Origin: Bacillota bacterium
GTDB taxonomy: Bacteria > Bacillota > Clostridia > Peptostreptococcales > Anaerovoracaceae
Direction: 5' to 3'
Assembly: GCA_017416795.1 (NCBI GenBank)
Contig: JAFQBD010000004.1
Span: forward strand, 1 to 64,000
Length of the DNA stretch: 64,000 nucleotides
This document shows positions 44,131 through 54,419 of this stretch, one piece after another; positions within the stretch are counted from its first letter, which is position 1, and the number at the start of each line of letters is the position of its first letter. The notes beneath the pieces are model-generated. The model was not told the origin of the DNA and made no database searches. It was given only the letters and a program-made list of their open reading frames with translations. The translations under genes and the position numbers were made by a program.

Positions 44131-44148
44131 CACAAAAAAGACGGTTTT
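44110..44148 (-). terminator. Terminator after the aminotransferase gene
   Basis: AAAACCGTC (44140-44148) pairs with GACGGTTTT (44113-44121) across an 18-base loop and is followed by T residues on the minus strand. Confidence 0.75.
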
Positions 44149-44185
44149 CACATAATCTACAAATTTTTTGCTAGTCGCAACGCTT

Positions 44186-45370
44186 CTAAAGTCCGTATTC
44201 TTCGGCCAGCTTCTTGAATCCTGCCATTGAATTGTTTATGGTTTCATACGATACGCAGTATGCTAATCTCACATAGCCCGGTGCCATGAACGAAGCTCCG
44301 TTAACCATGAGGATATTGTACTTTTTAGCTGCCTGACAAAACTCAGCCGCATCTTCCACAGGAGATTTCACGAAGAGATAAAATGCTCCCTGCGGCATCA
44401 CGCATTCAAATCCGCATCCTGTAAGACCTTCGTACAGAGCTTTTCTGTTTCTGTCGTAATACTCAAGATTCACCTTGGAATCAACGCATCTGCCGATAAG
44501 CTTCTGCTGGATAGCAGGAGCGTTTACTGCACCTGAGATCCTGTTTACCGCAGTTACTGTCTCGAAGACGAATTCACTGTCTTCCATTGCAGGAGGAACT
44601 ACCAGATATCCTATACGTTCGCCCGGCAGTGACAGGGATTTACTGTATGAATAAACGACAAATGTATTATCGTAATACTTAGTGACATACGGAACTTCCA
44701 CTCCATCATATGCCAGTTCTCTGTACGGCTCATCTGCGATGAGGAATAATGTCCTTCCAAGCTCTTTCTGCTTCCTATCAAGCACTTCTGCAATGCCCTT
44801 GATAATTTCTTCGGAATACACTACTCCAGTCGGGTTATGCGGTGAATTGATCAGCACTGCCCTTGTTTTTTCCGTTATGCATGCTTCAAGTCTACCCATA
44901 TCCGGCATGAAGTTTTCGTCAGTCTGACATGGTACTACCACTCCGTCATAGTTCTTGATGTACCAGTTATACTCGAGGAAATACGGAGCGAACACCACTA
45001 CTTCTTCTCCCGGGTTCAGTATAGTCTTGAGCGCCACATTAAGAGCGCTGGCTGCCCCTACTGTCATGAGGATATTTCCTTTTGTAAATTCCGTGCCATG
45101 CAGCTTATTCAAGTGGCAAGCTATAGTTTCACGAACATCTTCATAGCCTGCATTTGACATGTATCCGTGAAGCTCCATTACAGGAGTTTCGTCTACGATG
45201 TCCTTTATCGCCTGATTTATCTCATCAGGTACAGGTGCATCCGGATTTCCCAGACTGAAGTCGAATACATTTTCTTTACCATACTTGGCACGAAGGTTAT
45301 TGCCTTCTTCAAACATTTGGCGAACTGCTGAATTGTTTGCCATAAGCGGTTTCATTCTTTCTGCTATCAT
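44186..45370 (-). CDS. PLP-dependent class I/II aminotransferase
   Basis: A 394-residue fold-type I aminotransferase, likely acting on aspartate, alanine or a related amino acid. Motifs are FSLGNPDAPVPDEI, MTVGAASALNVALKTIL, INSPHNPTGVVYSEE and IADEPYRELAYDG, with the Schiff-base lysine in YSYSKSLSLPGERIGY. The ribosome site is weak (AAAGG ten bases upstream). The gene lies downstream of serS behind a strong terminator. Confidence 0.92.
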   Translation of the reverse strand: MIAERMKPLMANNSAVRQMFEEGNNLRAKYGKENVFDFSLGNPDAPVPDEINQAIKDIVDETPVMELHGYMSNAGYEDVRETIACHLNKLHGTEFTKGNILMTVGAASALNVALKTILNPGEEVVVFAPYFLEYNWYIKNYDGVVVPCQTDENFMPDMGRLEACITEKTRAVLINSPHNPTGVVYSEEIIKGIAEVLDRKQKELGRTLFLIADEPYRELAYDGVEVPYVTKYYDNTFVVYSYSKSLSLPGERIGYLVVPPAMEDSEFVFETVTAVNRISGAVNAPAIQQKLIGRCVDSKVNLEYYDRNRKALYEGLTGCGFECVMPQGAFYLFVKSPVEDAAEFCQAAKKYNILMVNGASFMAPGYVRLAYCVSYETINNSMAGFKKLAEEYGL

Positions 45371-45387
45371 GTCATCATCGCCTTTCT

Positions 45388-45415
45388 AAAAAAGATCGGG
45401 GCCATGGGCCCCGAT
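45388..45415 (-). terminator. Terminator after serS
   Basis: The perfect stem ATCGGGGCC/GGCCCCGAT with loop ATG on the plus-strand reading is followed by T6 on the minus strand. Confidence 0.9.
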
Positions 45416-45419
45416 TTTA

Positions 45420-46697
45420 CTATTTCATTTCGATCTTGTCGATTCCCATATATGGTCTCAGTGCTTCAGGGATCACTACTGATCCGTCAGCCTGCTGGTA
45501 ATTTTCTAAAATAGCTGCTACTGTTCTTCCTACTGCCAGACCTGATCCGTTGAGAGTATGAACAAATTCAGGTTTGCCTTTTTCTTCAGGTCTGAATCTG
45601 ATTCCTGCTCTTCTTGCCTGATAGCTTTCGAAGTTACTGCATGAAGATATTTCAACATATCTGCCGTAGCTTGGCATCCATACTTCGATATCGTATGTCA
45701 TAGCTGATGAGAATCCCAGATCGCCTGTTGACAGCTTAACTACTCTGTAAGGGATCTCCAGCTTCTGCAGTACTTTTTCTGCCGCTGCAGTCAATGATTC
45801 CAGCTCATCATATGATGTTTCAGGCTTAACGAACTTTACCAGTTCCACCTTATTGAACTGGTGCTGTCTGATAAGACCTCTTGTATCTCTACCTGCAGAT
45901 CCTGCTTCTGCTCTGAAGCAAGGAGTATACGCAGTGTAGTAGATAGGGAGTTCTGCTTCAGGGATGATTTCCTGTGCTCTCAGGTTAGTAACAGGAACTT
46001 CTGCTGTAGGAACCAGGAAGAAGTCCTTCTGTGGGATATAGAACATGTCTTCTTCGAACTTAGGAAGCTGTCCTGTTCCTGTCATAGCATCTCTGTTTAC
46101 CATGAATGGCGGCAGAATCTCTGTAAATCCATGCTCTTCTGTGTGAAGGTTGAGCATGAAGTTAATAACTGCTCTTTCCAGTCTTGCGCCCAGACCCTTA
46201 TATACTGTGAATCTTGCACCTGAGATCTTAGCTGCTCTTTCGAAGTCCAGGATATCCAGGTCTGTGCCCACATCCCAGTGTGCCTTATGTTCAAAGTCGA
46301 ATTCTCTAGGCTCACCCCATTTTCTCAGCTCTACGTTATCGCTGTCATCTTCACCGATCTGAACTGTAGGGTTCGGTGTATTAGGAACATTCAGAAGTGC
46401 ATCCTGCAGGTTAGCTTCCACTTCACTTACTTTAGCATCAAGAACCTTGATTTCTTCTGACAGCTTCTTCATTTCTGCCATGAGTTCAGTAGTGTCTTCT
46501 CCTGCCTTCTTCATCTTAGGGATTTCCTTCGACTTGACACTCTGCTGGTTTTTCATCTGTTCAACTTCTGCCAGCAGTGCTCTTCTCTGTTTATCATATT
46601 CCAACACATTGTCGATACCGAAATCGCCCTTGCATCTTCTTTCTACTGCTGCTTTGACTCCGTCAAAATCTTCTCTTATTCTCTTGATATCTAACAT
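45420..46697 (-). CDS. serS: Seryl-tRNA synthetase
   Basis: A 425-residue class II synthetase that charges tRNA-Ser. The N-terminal 110 residues are the tRNA-binding coiled coil. Motif 2 is [19 protein letters not shown] and motif 3 is [23 protein letters not shown] precedes the ATG. It begins 24 bases after the glutamine synthetase stop, so the two may be cotranscribed. No T-box is seen. Confidence 0.97.
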   Translation of the reverse strand: MLDIKRIREDFDGVKAAVERRCKGDFGIDNVLEYDKQRRALLAEVEQMKNQQSVKSKEIPKMKKAGEDTTELMAEMKKLSEEIKVLDAKVSEVEANLQDALLNVPNTPNPTVQIGEDDSDNVELRKWGEPREFDFEHKAHWDVGTDLDILDFERAAKISGARFTVYKGLGARLERAVINFMLNLHTEEHGFTEILPPFMVNRDAMTGTGQLPKFEEDMFYIPQKDFFLVPTAEVPVTNLRAQEIIPEAELPIYYTAYTPCFRAEAGSAGRDTRGLIRQHQFNKVELVKFVKPETSYDELESLTAAAEKVLQKLEIPYRVVKLSTGDLGFSSAMTYDIEVWMPSYGRYVEISSCSNFESYQARRAGIRFRPEEKGKPEFVHTLNGSGLAVGRTVAAILENYQQADGSVVIPEALRPYMGIDKIEMK

Positions 46698-46721
46698 TTG
46701 CTTATACTCTCCTCCGCCTAT

Positions 46722-48638
46722 TTAAAATAAGTTCTTCTTATATATTATGTACAATTCTGTAAGCTGCTGGACTTTTTCCTGCATCTCTATCTGAAGTTCT
46801 GATGCCTTATCATAATCGCCTTCATCGAGAGCCATCTTTACTTGAGTCAGCAGGCAGTAATCATCGAGAGTATCTCTTCCCAGATGATTTCTCAATCTCT
46901 GTATCTTTTCCCAATTGTTCCTGTCGAAATCCACACAGTCAAGATCATCATGTGCCTTGCTGCACGCTCTGATGAGATCCATAGTATCAGGAATTATCCT
47001 GTTGTGGAGTTCTGTCGCCCACTGGTCGAGAATAGCCACCTTATATGATTCAAGAGCCATCTCTGTCATTACATCGTCTCTCTTGAATATATCAAGCTTT
47101 TCAGGATACTTGTCAAAAGCCTGTATGTTTTCCCAAACTGTACTTGGCGCCTTACCGAAGAACTTGTCTCTTTCTTCCTGAGTATACTCGTCAAATACGT
47201 CTTTCTCACTTCTGTACATCCTGTCTTTGTCGAGGTAGAAGTCTTCTTCACCATATCCCTTAGAGATCGATTTTTCAAGCTCTTCAGGAGTTTTCTGATG
47301 TTCCAGCGCTTCCTTGATACCGTCCAGCATCGCCATATATGATGCTGCGATGACAAGGTATGTATTACTCTTAGGATTAGGCGATCTGAGCTCGAATCTT
47401 GTAGCTGCAGGGTTGCCTATTTCTCTTACAAGGCCCACAAGAACTGTTCTGTTTCTTGAAGGCAGCTTAGCATTATGTCCGAGAGAAGTTACCGTACAGA
47501 CAGGAGCTTCATAGCCCGGTTTCAGTCTGTTCAGTGAGTCGTTTGTGGAGCTTACGAACGGATTTATCACATCATAGTTTTTGAGAAGTCCCATGAGAGC
47601 TCCGAAACCGATAGGGCTCATGAACTGATTTTCTGCATCTGACGGTGCGAAAAGGTTCACTCTTCTGCCATCCTTCAGTTTAGCTGCAACGCCCATGTGG
47701 GTATGCTCTCCGTTACCGGCTACGCCTTCTATCGGCTTAGCAAGGAAGGTTACTTCCAATCCGTAAGTTCTGAATATATCTCTTACTACATATTTTATCT
47801 GATTTTCATTATCGGCAGCCTGAACTGCTGAAGAGTATTTCCAGTCGATTTCAAGCTGTTCCATTACATGGTCATAATTACCGGAATTGCCCAGTCTGGC
47901 TTTGACCCCTCCGACTTCTTTGTGAGCCATTTCCATTTCGAAGCCGTATTTCTGAAGGACCAGCATAACTTCTTCCAGAGCTGTTCTTACAGGTCCTGTA
48001 GTCCTCTTCCAATACTGCTCTTTCAGCATCTGTGCAGTGGACAGCTGTTCTCTGTCGGCATCATCATCCGGTGTTTTTACCCAAAATTCAAGTTCTGTTG
48101 CAGCCGTGATGACCAGTTCTTCGATATCATCCACGCTATCGATATCGATATAGTCAAATACATAAGGATTCTCTTCAAGCAGCTGCATAAGATCTTCTTT
48201 GAAATTGTAAACAGCATCTCTTAAGATAACTCTCGAACCAACTCGTTCCGAGTCGTTATGGACAAGTGAAGACGGTATTCTGAGAGTACCTACAGGCAGT
48301 CCTGTGTATGGATCAGGGTAGTTGAAGTTATGGTCAACGAACCAGTTCACTGTAGTATCCGGTATTATATCTACCTTGGCATTGTTCAGCTTCGCGATCT
48401 TCGGAAGCACTACACTTGATCCGTCAGTCTGTACACCTGTCGCCAGGAACGTCTCTATGTCTTTCAGAAACTCTTCCACAGGTATCTTTTCATCAGTATC
48501 ATGCCCGCCTACATCGATCCCCACCAGGGACACGAATTTAACTTCCGGATGTTCTTCGAGAGCCTTTCTTATGTCCTCCGGTGAATGTTTGTCTGCCGGC
48601 AATGTATAGAGCATTTTGTTTAAGTCGTATGATAACAT
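46722..48638 (-). CDS. Glutamine synthetase, long form
   Basis: A 638-residue glutamine synthetase-type enzyme, longer than the ~450-residue GlnA and shorter than the ~700-residue type III. The catalytic region shows TELEFWVKTP, EVGGVKARLGNSGNYDHVM, GNGEHTHMGV (metal-binding His) and RNRTVLVGLVREIGNPAATRFELRSPNPKSN-like segments, the last placing the substrate Arg residues. A helical C-terminal extension of ~100 residues follows. AAGGAG precedes the ATG. It likely makes glutamine from glutamate and ammonia, although gamma-glutamyl ligases on other amines share the fold. Confidence 0.85.
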   Translation of the reverse strand: MLSYDLNKMLYTLPADKHSPEDIRKALEEHPEVKFVSLVGIDVGGHDTDEKIPVEEFLKDIETFLATGVQTDGSSVVLPKIAKLNNAKVDIIPDTTVNWFVDHNFNYPDPYTGLPVGTLRIPSSLVHNDSERVGSRVILRDAVYNFKEDLMQLLEENPYVFDYIDIDSVDDIEELVITAATELEFWVKTPDDDADREQLSTAQMLKEQYWKRTTGPVRTALEEVMLVLQKYGFEMEMAHKEVGGVKARLGNSGNYDHVMEQLEIDWKYSSAVQAADNENQIKYVVRDIFRTYGLEVTFLAKPIEGVAGNGEHTHMGVAAKLKDGRRVNLFAPSDAENQFMSPIGFGALMGLLKNYDVINPFVSSTNDSLNRLKPGYEAPVCTVTSLGHNAKLPSRNRTVLVGLVREIGNPAATRFELRSPNPKSNTYLVIAASYMAMLDGIKEALEHQKTPEELEKSISKGYGEEDFYLDKDRMYRSEKDVFDEYTQEERDKFFGKAPSTVWENIQAFDKYPEKLDIFKRDDVMTEMALESYKVAILDQWATELHNRIIPDTMDLIRACSKAHDDLDCVDFDRNNWEKIQRLRNHLGRDTLDDYCLLTQVKMALDEGDYDKASELQIEMQEKVQQLTELYIIYKKNLF

Positions 48639-48692
48639 GATTATCTCCTTAAGATTCAGCCGTTCACATGAGAGTGTTGAAAATAAGTCAGA

Positions 48693-48725
48693 ACATTCCC
48701 GTCTGACAAATCGTTCCGGGAATGT
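48693..48725 (-). terminator. Hairpin after the UPF0182 gene
   Basis: The perfect 9-base stem ACATTCCCG/CGGGAATGT has a 15-base loop. The minus-strand tail TCTGACTTATTTTC is a weak T tract, so termination may be partial. Confidence 0.5.
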
Positions 48726-48742
48726 CCTGAATGTTTACATTA

Positions 48743-51622
48743 TTAAAGCATGTTCAGATACTTTTCGAGTTCATTGAGGTACTGGCCATACTTAGCCCAG
48801 TTACCGCTCTGCTGTGCATCCTGTGCCTTATCGAAAGCTTCCTGCGCCTTTGCAACGATTTCACTCTGACTGAGATCCTTATCTCCGCCTGATGATGAGC
48901 TGTCGCCGCTTCCCGCACTTTCCTCAGCACTTCCTTCTCCGAACATGGAGTTGAGCGCGTCAGCAAGTGTTTCTTCGTATGCGATCCTGTCACCGTAAAC
49001 TACGATTACTCTCTTTACTTCAGGGATACTGGAGTTAGTTGCTTCCAGATATACAGGTTCGATGTAAAGCAGTGAATCTTCGATCGGTACGATGAACAGA
49101 TTACCTCTGCTGTATGTTGATCCTGATGAGTTCCACAGTGAGAATTCCTTGGAAATCTCAGTGTTCTGGTCGATCTGTGCTTCTACCTGCATAGGACCGT
49201 ATACAGTCTTACTCTTCGGCATTTGATAGAGCACCAGCTTACCGTAATTTTCTCCGTCACTTCGTGCGACAAGCAGACCCATCAAGTTCTTCTTATCCTT
49301 AGGAGTGAACGGTATAGTATTAACAAATTCAGCGCTCTTTTCGCCAGGAAGTTTCATGATGTAGTAATTAGGAGTCATCTTCTGTTCCTTCATACCATAG
49401 ATCTCATCTGAAATTTCCCATAAGTCTTCGTTCTGATAGAATACCTTCACATCATTCATGTGATATCTCTGATATACCTGTGCCTGGATGTTCAGGAGCA
49501 TATTAGGATATCTGATATGAGCCTTTATTTCTTCAGGCATATCCTTGAGATCCTTGAACAGGTCAGGATAGATCTTCTTGAATGTCTGTGCGATAGGGTC
49601 TTCTTCATCTACGATATAGTAATCAGTTGTTCCGTTATAGGCATCGATAACTACCTTAACTGAGTTTCTGATATAGTTTGTTGTGTAATCAATAGAATAT
49701 GGTTCTGAATATGGATACATTGATGTATAAGTGTATGCATCGATGATCCAGTACAGCTTGCCGTTTTCTGTGATCATATAAGGATCGCTGTCATATTCCA
49801 GATATGGCATGATCTGTTTAACTCTGTGCTCGATATTTCTGTTGATAACGATCTTAGAGTCGCTGTTGATGTTACCTGATACCAGCATCTTAAGACTCTG
49901 TTCTCTTACAGCGAACATGAATCTGTTAACAAGTCCCAGCTTGATTCCGGCATCTCCCTTGTACTTAGCATATTTATTGCTGTTACCGTCAGGGTAGTCG
50001 AATTCTTCTTCTGAAGTATTTACCAGGATATAGTTATTTGTCAGCTCTCCGAAGTAAACTTCAGGCTGAGTGATTTTGATCTCTTCTACATCTGACTGAG
50101 GAGGGATGCCTCCGATAAGCACGTCAGGCTGACCGCTTGCTGTGATCTTGTCTACTCTTGAAAGAGTAACGCCATAACCGTGAGTATACTTCAGGTGCTT
50201 GTTCAGCCATGTATCACTGATACGTTCTTCGTCGATTTCTCTCGCTGAAAGGTATGTCTGAGTATATTCTCCGTTGATATTATATCTGTCAACATCTACA
50301 TCATTGAATGAATAGTACTGTCTGATACTTTCTGTCTGGTTATAGAAAGTCTTCGTAGGAGCATAGTCATTGATTCTGATGTTGGAGATAGTTTCGTCGT
50401 TATTTGCGATATCTTCACTTGTCAGATCTTCTGTAGCCGCGAAGCTCTTCATATCAACATCTCCAAGGTCATAAGCATACTGAGTATACTCAATATTTCT
50501 TTCGAGATACTTGCTTTCCTTGTTGATTTCGTCCGGAGTTACGATCAGGTTCTGTGCCAGTATAGCTGCACCTGTTCCTCCCAAGAACACTACTACCATG
50601 ATGATAGGAGTTATGATCGCAGGCTTGAGCTTTCTCTTGTTTATGCCGACAGCAAAGCCTACAGCTGCAACAACTGCCAGCACCATAACAGCTCTGTATA
50701 TCCACAATGTGATATTCACATCTGTAAAGCCTGCACCGTAAACTGCGCCTGTGCTTCCGAACAGCAGTGAATACTGCTTCAGGAAGAAGTATACGCCTAT
50801 CATGATAAAGAACAGTACGCCAACGACGATCAGCTGCTTTTCTGCGATTGAGATCAGCATCTTGAAGTTATCATCGTCAAACTGTTTCTTTGCCTTTGGC
50901 TTCTTGTTGAAAGCACCTTTTTTATTGAACTGGTCCGCGAATTTACCGAACATGTCATTGACATTGCCAAATCCCTGGCTGAATCCGCCCTGTCCAAATC
51001 CGCTGCCGTCATATCTGTCTTCATCAGGCTCTTCTTCAGGTTCTTCCGGAGCAGCCTGTTCAAAGATCTGCGGAGTTCTCATAGCCAGCAGCACTGAATA
51101 ATAGATCAGTGTGAGCGCCGCGAAAGCTATCAGCAGGAATATGAGCAGCTCATTGGCTGACTCGATGAATCCCAGCTTGAATACATAGAACGAAATGTCG
51201 TTATCGAATAATGGATCTGCAATATCGAACTTGCTGCTGTTAGCGAACTGCAGGAACTGGAACCACAATTTAGTAACTGCGAAGTAAGTAGCCACTGCAC
51301 CGTATACAGCTGCCAGTCCCCATGATATAAGGTTCAGTCTGCCGTGGTTAGTCTCTTCATTGGAAGTGACCTTCTTGAAATATCCTCTCTTGAGGAACTT
51401 CAGATATACATACGCCAGGAATGTAACGATCACGAATACCGGTATACCTATCTTCAACTGAGTGAACAGTTTAGTGAAGAATACTGATACGTAATCAAGT
51501 TCTTTGAACCAAAGGAAATCAGTTATAAAGCCGATCAGCATCACGAATAAGAGTACGATCAGCAGTAGAACTATTATTCCTCCCTTAAGCCCTAGTTTTC
51601 TCTTCTTTTTCTCTTTTTCCAA
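48743..51622 (-). CDS. UPF0182 family membrane protein
   Basis: A 959-residue protein of the UPF0182/PF03699 family. The first ~345 residues carry about seven membrane helices, interrupted by an acidic Gly/Phe-rich cytoplasmic loop near 190-240. A large extracellular part follows with the conserved NYILVNTSEEEFDYP, RFMFAVREQSLKMLVS and YPYSEPYSIDYTTNYIRNSVK-type segments, then a Ser/Gly linker and a helical tail. The start is TTG, seven bases after AGGAGG. No biochemical role is known. It is the third gene of a unit with the two proteins upstream. Confidence 0.92.
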   Translation of the reverse strand: MEKEKKKRKLGLKGGIIVLLLIVLLFVMLIGFITDFLWFKELDYVSVFFTKLFTQLKIGIPVFVIVTFLAYVYLKFLKRGYFKKVTSNEETNHGRLNLISWGLAAVYGAVATYFAVTKLWFQFLQFANSSKFDIADPLFDNDISFYVFKLGFIESANELLIFLLIAFAALTLIYYSVLLAMRTPQIFEQAAPEEPEEEPDEDRYDGSGFGQGGFSQGFGNVNDMFGKFADQFNKKGAFNKKPKAKKQFDDDNFKMLISIAEKQLIVVGVLFFIMIGVYFFLKQYSLLFGSTGAVYGAGFTDVNITLWIYRAVMVLAVVAAVGFAVGINKRKLKPAIITPIIMVVVFLGGTGAAILAQNLIVTPDEINKESKYLERNIEYTQYAYDLGDVDMKSFAATEDLTSEDIANNDETISNIRINDYAPTKTFYNQTESIRQYYSFNDVDVDRYNINGEYTQTYLSAREIDEERISDTWLNKHLKYTHGYGVTLSRVDKITASGQPDVLIGGIPPQSDVEEIKITQPEVYFGELTNNYILVNTSEEEFDYPDGNSNKYAKYKGDAGIKLGLVNRFMFAVREQSLKMLVSGNINSDSKIVINRNIEHRVKQIMPYLEYDSDPYMITENGKLYWIIDAYTYTSMYPYSEPYSIDYTTNYIRNSVKVVIDAYNGTTDYYIVDEEDPIAQTFKKIYPDLFKDLKDMPEEIKAHIRYPNMLLNIQAQVYQRYHMNDVKVFYQNEDLWEISDEIYGMKEQKMTPNYYIMKLPGEKSAEFVNTIPFTPKDKKNLMGLLVARSDGENYGKLVLYQMPKSKTVYGPMQVEAQIDQNTEISKEFSLWNSSGSTYSRGNLFIVPIEDSLLYIEPVYLEATNSSIPEVKRVIVVYGDRIAYEETLADALNSMFGEGSAEESAGSGDSSSSGGDKDLSQSEIVAKAQEAFDKAQDAQQSGNWAKYGQYLNELEKYLNML

Positions 51623-51635
51623 AATTGTCCTCCTT

Positions 51636-54398
51636 TTAAATTATGTAACATGCCGCCATTTTCATGACAAATTGCTTTTCAGGATACATGGAATATACTT
51701 TCTCAGTCACAGTATCTCCTACTGTCTCCCTAACCCATACGTAATAATTACTTCCTGCCTGTCTGATCTCTCCTATTTCAAGCTTCTTGAAAGTGCTGGA
51801 CATCTTCTTGCCCTTGAGTTTCTTCATATCTTTGTAAAGACTCATTTCAGGATCGATCATTCCCAGTACAGTTTCATCGCCGTTGTTCATCAATTCAACC
51901 TTATTTGATTCAAAGGCGATTATGTTGCCTACGACCTGCTCGTCAAAGTAAACAGGAGAGTTGTCTTCAGCTCTGCCCCACTCAACAACGGTCATAGGCG
52001 TTGATAGGACCAGGTCCGATATTTCGCCATCGGTTTCCTGATCATACACAAGCTCCGGGCTGTATACTACACTTTCTATATTCCCGTTTTTATTCTGTCC
52101 TATCTGAGCATTTATAAGGTCTGTTTTATCTTCCATAGGCTCAGTTCTCACCTGTGCTGCGATAACGCTGTACTCTGTATCTTCATCGCCTGTGATAAGC
52201 TGGATCACCTTATTGAGCTGAGTATCGATGAACTCAGCGGCCTTGCTCTGAGGTGCCAGGAATCTGATTCCCATTCCCGCAACTTCTATAACGAGGATGA
52301 TTATGAGGAGTGCGAGGATGATCTTGAGAACTATCCTGCCTTTTCCGCCTTCTTCTTCGTCTTCATCGTAATCTTCTACGAAATCGTTCTTTGACTTCTT
52401 AGCTGCGGCCTTTGCTTCCTTAGCCTTTTCTTTCTCGAGACGCTTCTGTTCTTTTTCTCTCTGCTTTCTTTCCTTCTTGGAAAGTTCTTCTTCATCTCCG
52501 TAGAAACCGTCGCCGTAGAAGTCATCTGCTCTTGATGCGACAGATTCCTTTTCAACCACATCATTTCCGTAATTATCGAAATCGTTTGAAGGAAGAGTTT
52601 CAAAGCTTTCGCTCTGCGGCATCAATACTGTATCATCAAGACCTGGCTTTTCTTCCTGTTCTACGAAAGCGAGTTCATCTAAAGGTGCGATTTCAGGTTC
52701 TGCCGGCAGCTCTTCGATCGGTTCTTCAGCAACGACTGTTTCGAACTGGCTCAAAAGATCTTCCAGATCATCAACAGGTTCCTTGAAGTCTATATCCTGC
52801 GGTTCTGCTTCAGGTTCTGTAGGCAGAACTGCATCGAGGCTGTTGAAGAAATCATCGTCATCTGCAGGTGCAGGTGCAGGTTTTACTGATGCTACTCTTG
52901 TCGCTTCTTCGAGACCTGCTACGATGTCTGACTTTCTTATTACTCTTGTCTTAGTTATATCGTCGGAAGACAGCATTGTGGATCTTCCTGTTACAGGATT
53001 GTCCTTTTCTTCCGCAAAATCCATGTCTGCGAAGAAAGCATCTCTGGCCTTAGCCATCTCGTTGATCTGGTTTCTTGTTGCCTGATGTGCTTCTTCGATT
53101 TCTTTATTTCCTTTAGGAACTACTGAGTCGGAGAAGTTACCGCTTCTCAGATCTGCCACTGCAGCTCTGATCTTAGCTTCTTCCTGCTGACGAAGTCTTG
53201 CTGTATGTTCGAGAACTTTTCTTGCTTCTTCTGCAGCAACAGCCTGATCAGCTTCCTCTGCAAGGATGCGTCTCTTTTCTTCCAGCTGTCTCTGTGCTTC
53301 TTCAGCTTCCAGTCTCTTTCTTTCCTGTTCAGCCTTGAACTGAGCTTCTGCTTCAGCTGCAAGACGTGCTTCCTGCTGTGCTCTGATCTTTGCAGCTTCC
53401 TGAGCTGCCTTAAGATCTGCTTCAGCCTTAAGTCTCGCTTCTTCTGCAGCTCTTACTCTTGCTTCAGCTTCCGCTCTCTGACGAGCTTCTTCCTCAGCCT
53501 TTAGTCTAGCCTCTTCTTCTGCTCTCTGACGAGCTTCTTCTGCCGCCTTTATTCTTGCTTCTTCTGCGGCTCTTGCTTCTTCTTCAGCCTTACGTCTGGC
53601 GATTTCTTCAAGACGCTGTGCTTCTTCAGCAGCCTTTCTCTTCGCTTCTTCTTCAGCCTTCTTTTCTGCCTCTGCCGCCAGGCGGGCTTCTTCGATAGCT
53701 GCCAGTCTGGCTTCTTCTTCAAGTCTCTGGGCTTCTTTTTCTGCTTCCTGTGCTTCTATTCTCTGAAGTACATCGGATTCGAATGCCTTAGGCTGGTACG
53801 GTTTCACGATGCCTTCCTTTTCCAGAAATGCTTCCATCGAATCGAGGGAAGAGTATTCCGGTCTCATTTCAAATTTTTCTGCAGCCAGCTTGTCCGCCTG
53901 TGACATTTCATGTTCTATGGCATTTCCTGACTTAACGCGCTGGTATTCACTGTTGATCAGCTTCTGGAATTCTTCATTCTTGCTGCTGAAAGTATAGAAC
54001 TTGTCTATTCTCTCTGCTGCGCTCATTTCCATAGGGTCTTTTTCAGGAGCAGGTGCGCTGAAAACTTCCTTCTCGAGATCTTCACCTGTTATTACTTGAA
54101 CTACCGGTGCTTTTTTAGGCGTATCGGATATGGACGCTGGATCTGCATTCCAGTTGAAATCGATGTCCTCTGTCTTTTCTACTGCATTTCTGTCAGGATA
54201 TTCGGATACGTTCCACTGGAATTCTTCAAATAAAGGCTTCCTTACCACTGTTTCCTGTACGTTCTGTTCGGGTTCCTGCTGCGTATGTACTTCGCTAACT
54301 TTGATCTCAGGCTCGACCGCTGCTTCTACTGCATTGCCGCAATAGCTGCAAAACCTGGATCCGTCTGCAATCTCCCTTCCACAATTTCTACAATACAT
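51636..54398 (-). CDS. Zinc-ribbon, long coiled-coil, single-pass membrane protein
   Basis: A 920-residue protein. A zinc ribbon opens the chain (C3, C6, C17, C20: YCRNCG and FCSYCG). Residues ~195-420 are a long Ala/Glu/Arg/Lys coiled coil built on repeats such as EEARLKAEEEARQRAEAEA. An acidic Pro/Glu-rich segment (~500-600), a basic Lys/Arg/Glu helix and an acidic stretch lead to a membrane helix near 685-710 (IILALLIIILVIEVAGMG). About 210 external residues follow with strand-like sequence. AGGAGG precedes the ATG. It resembles a scaffold linking cytoplasm and envelope (inference). No homologous family is recognised beyond the zinc ribbon. Confidence 0.8.
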   Translation of the reverse strand: MYCRNCGREIADGSRFCSYCGNAVEAAVEPEIKVSEVHTQQEPEQNVQETVVRKPLFEEFQWNVSEYPDRNAVEKTEDIDFNWNADPASISDTPKKAPVVQVITGEDLEKEVFSAPAPEKDPMEMSAAERIDKFYTFSSKNEEFQKLINSEYQRVKSGNAIEHEMSQADKLAAEKFEMRPEYSSLDSMEAFLEKEGIVKPYQPKAFESDVLQRIEAQEAEKEAQRLEEEARLAAIEEARLAAEAEKKAEEEAKRKAAEEAQRLEEIARRKAEEEARAAEEARIKAAEEARQRAEEEARLKAEEEARQRAEAEARVRAAEEARLKAEADLKAAQEAAKIRAQQEARLAAEAEAQFKAEQERKRLEAEEAQRQLEEKRRILAEEADQAVAAEEARKVLEHTARLRQQEEAKIRAAVADLRSGNFSDSVVPKGNKEIEEAHQATRNQINEMAKARDAFFADMDFAEEKDNPVTGRSTMLSSDDITKTRVIRKSDIVAGLEEATRVASVKPAPAPADDDDFFNSLDAVLPTEPEAEPQDIDFKEPVDDLEDLLSQFETVVAEEPIEELPAEPEIAPLDELAFVEQEEKPGLDDTVLMPQSESFETLPSNDFDNYGNDVVEKESVASRADDFYGDGFYGDEEELSKKERKQREKEQKRLEKEKAKEAKAAAKKSKNDFVEDYDEDEEEGGKGRIVLKIILALLIIILVIEVAGMGIRFLAPQSKAAEFIDTQLNKVIQLITGDEDTEYSVIAAQVRTEPMEDKTDLINAQIGQNKNGNIESVVYSPELVYDQETDGEISDLVLSTPMTVVEWGRAEDNSPVYFDEQVVGNIIAFESNKVELMNNGDETVLGMIDPEMSLYKDMKKLKGKKMSSTFKKLEIGEIRQAGSNYYVWVRETVGDTVTEKVYSMYPEKQFVMKMAACYII

Positions 54399-54419
54399 AA
54401 GTTCCTCCTTCTGATGTTA

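Noticed and set aside
45420..48638. T-box leader for serS or glutamine synthetase
   Set aside because: Only 24 bases separate the two genes, and no T-box sequence or specifier loop is seen upstream of either.
46722..48638. Type III glutamine synthetase (GlnN)
   Set aside because: Length (638) and the motif order are closer to the long GlnA-like form; type III is about 700 residues with a different C-terminal part.
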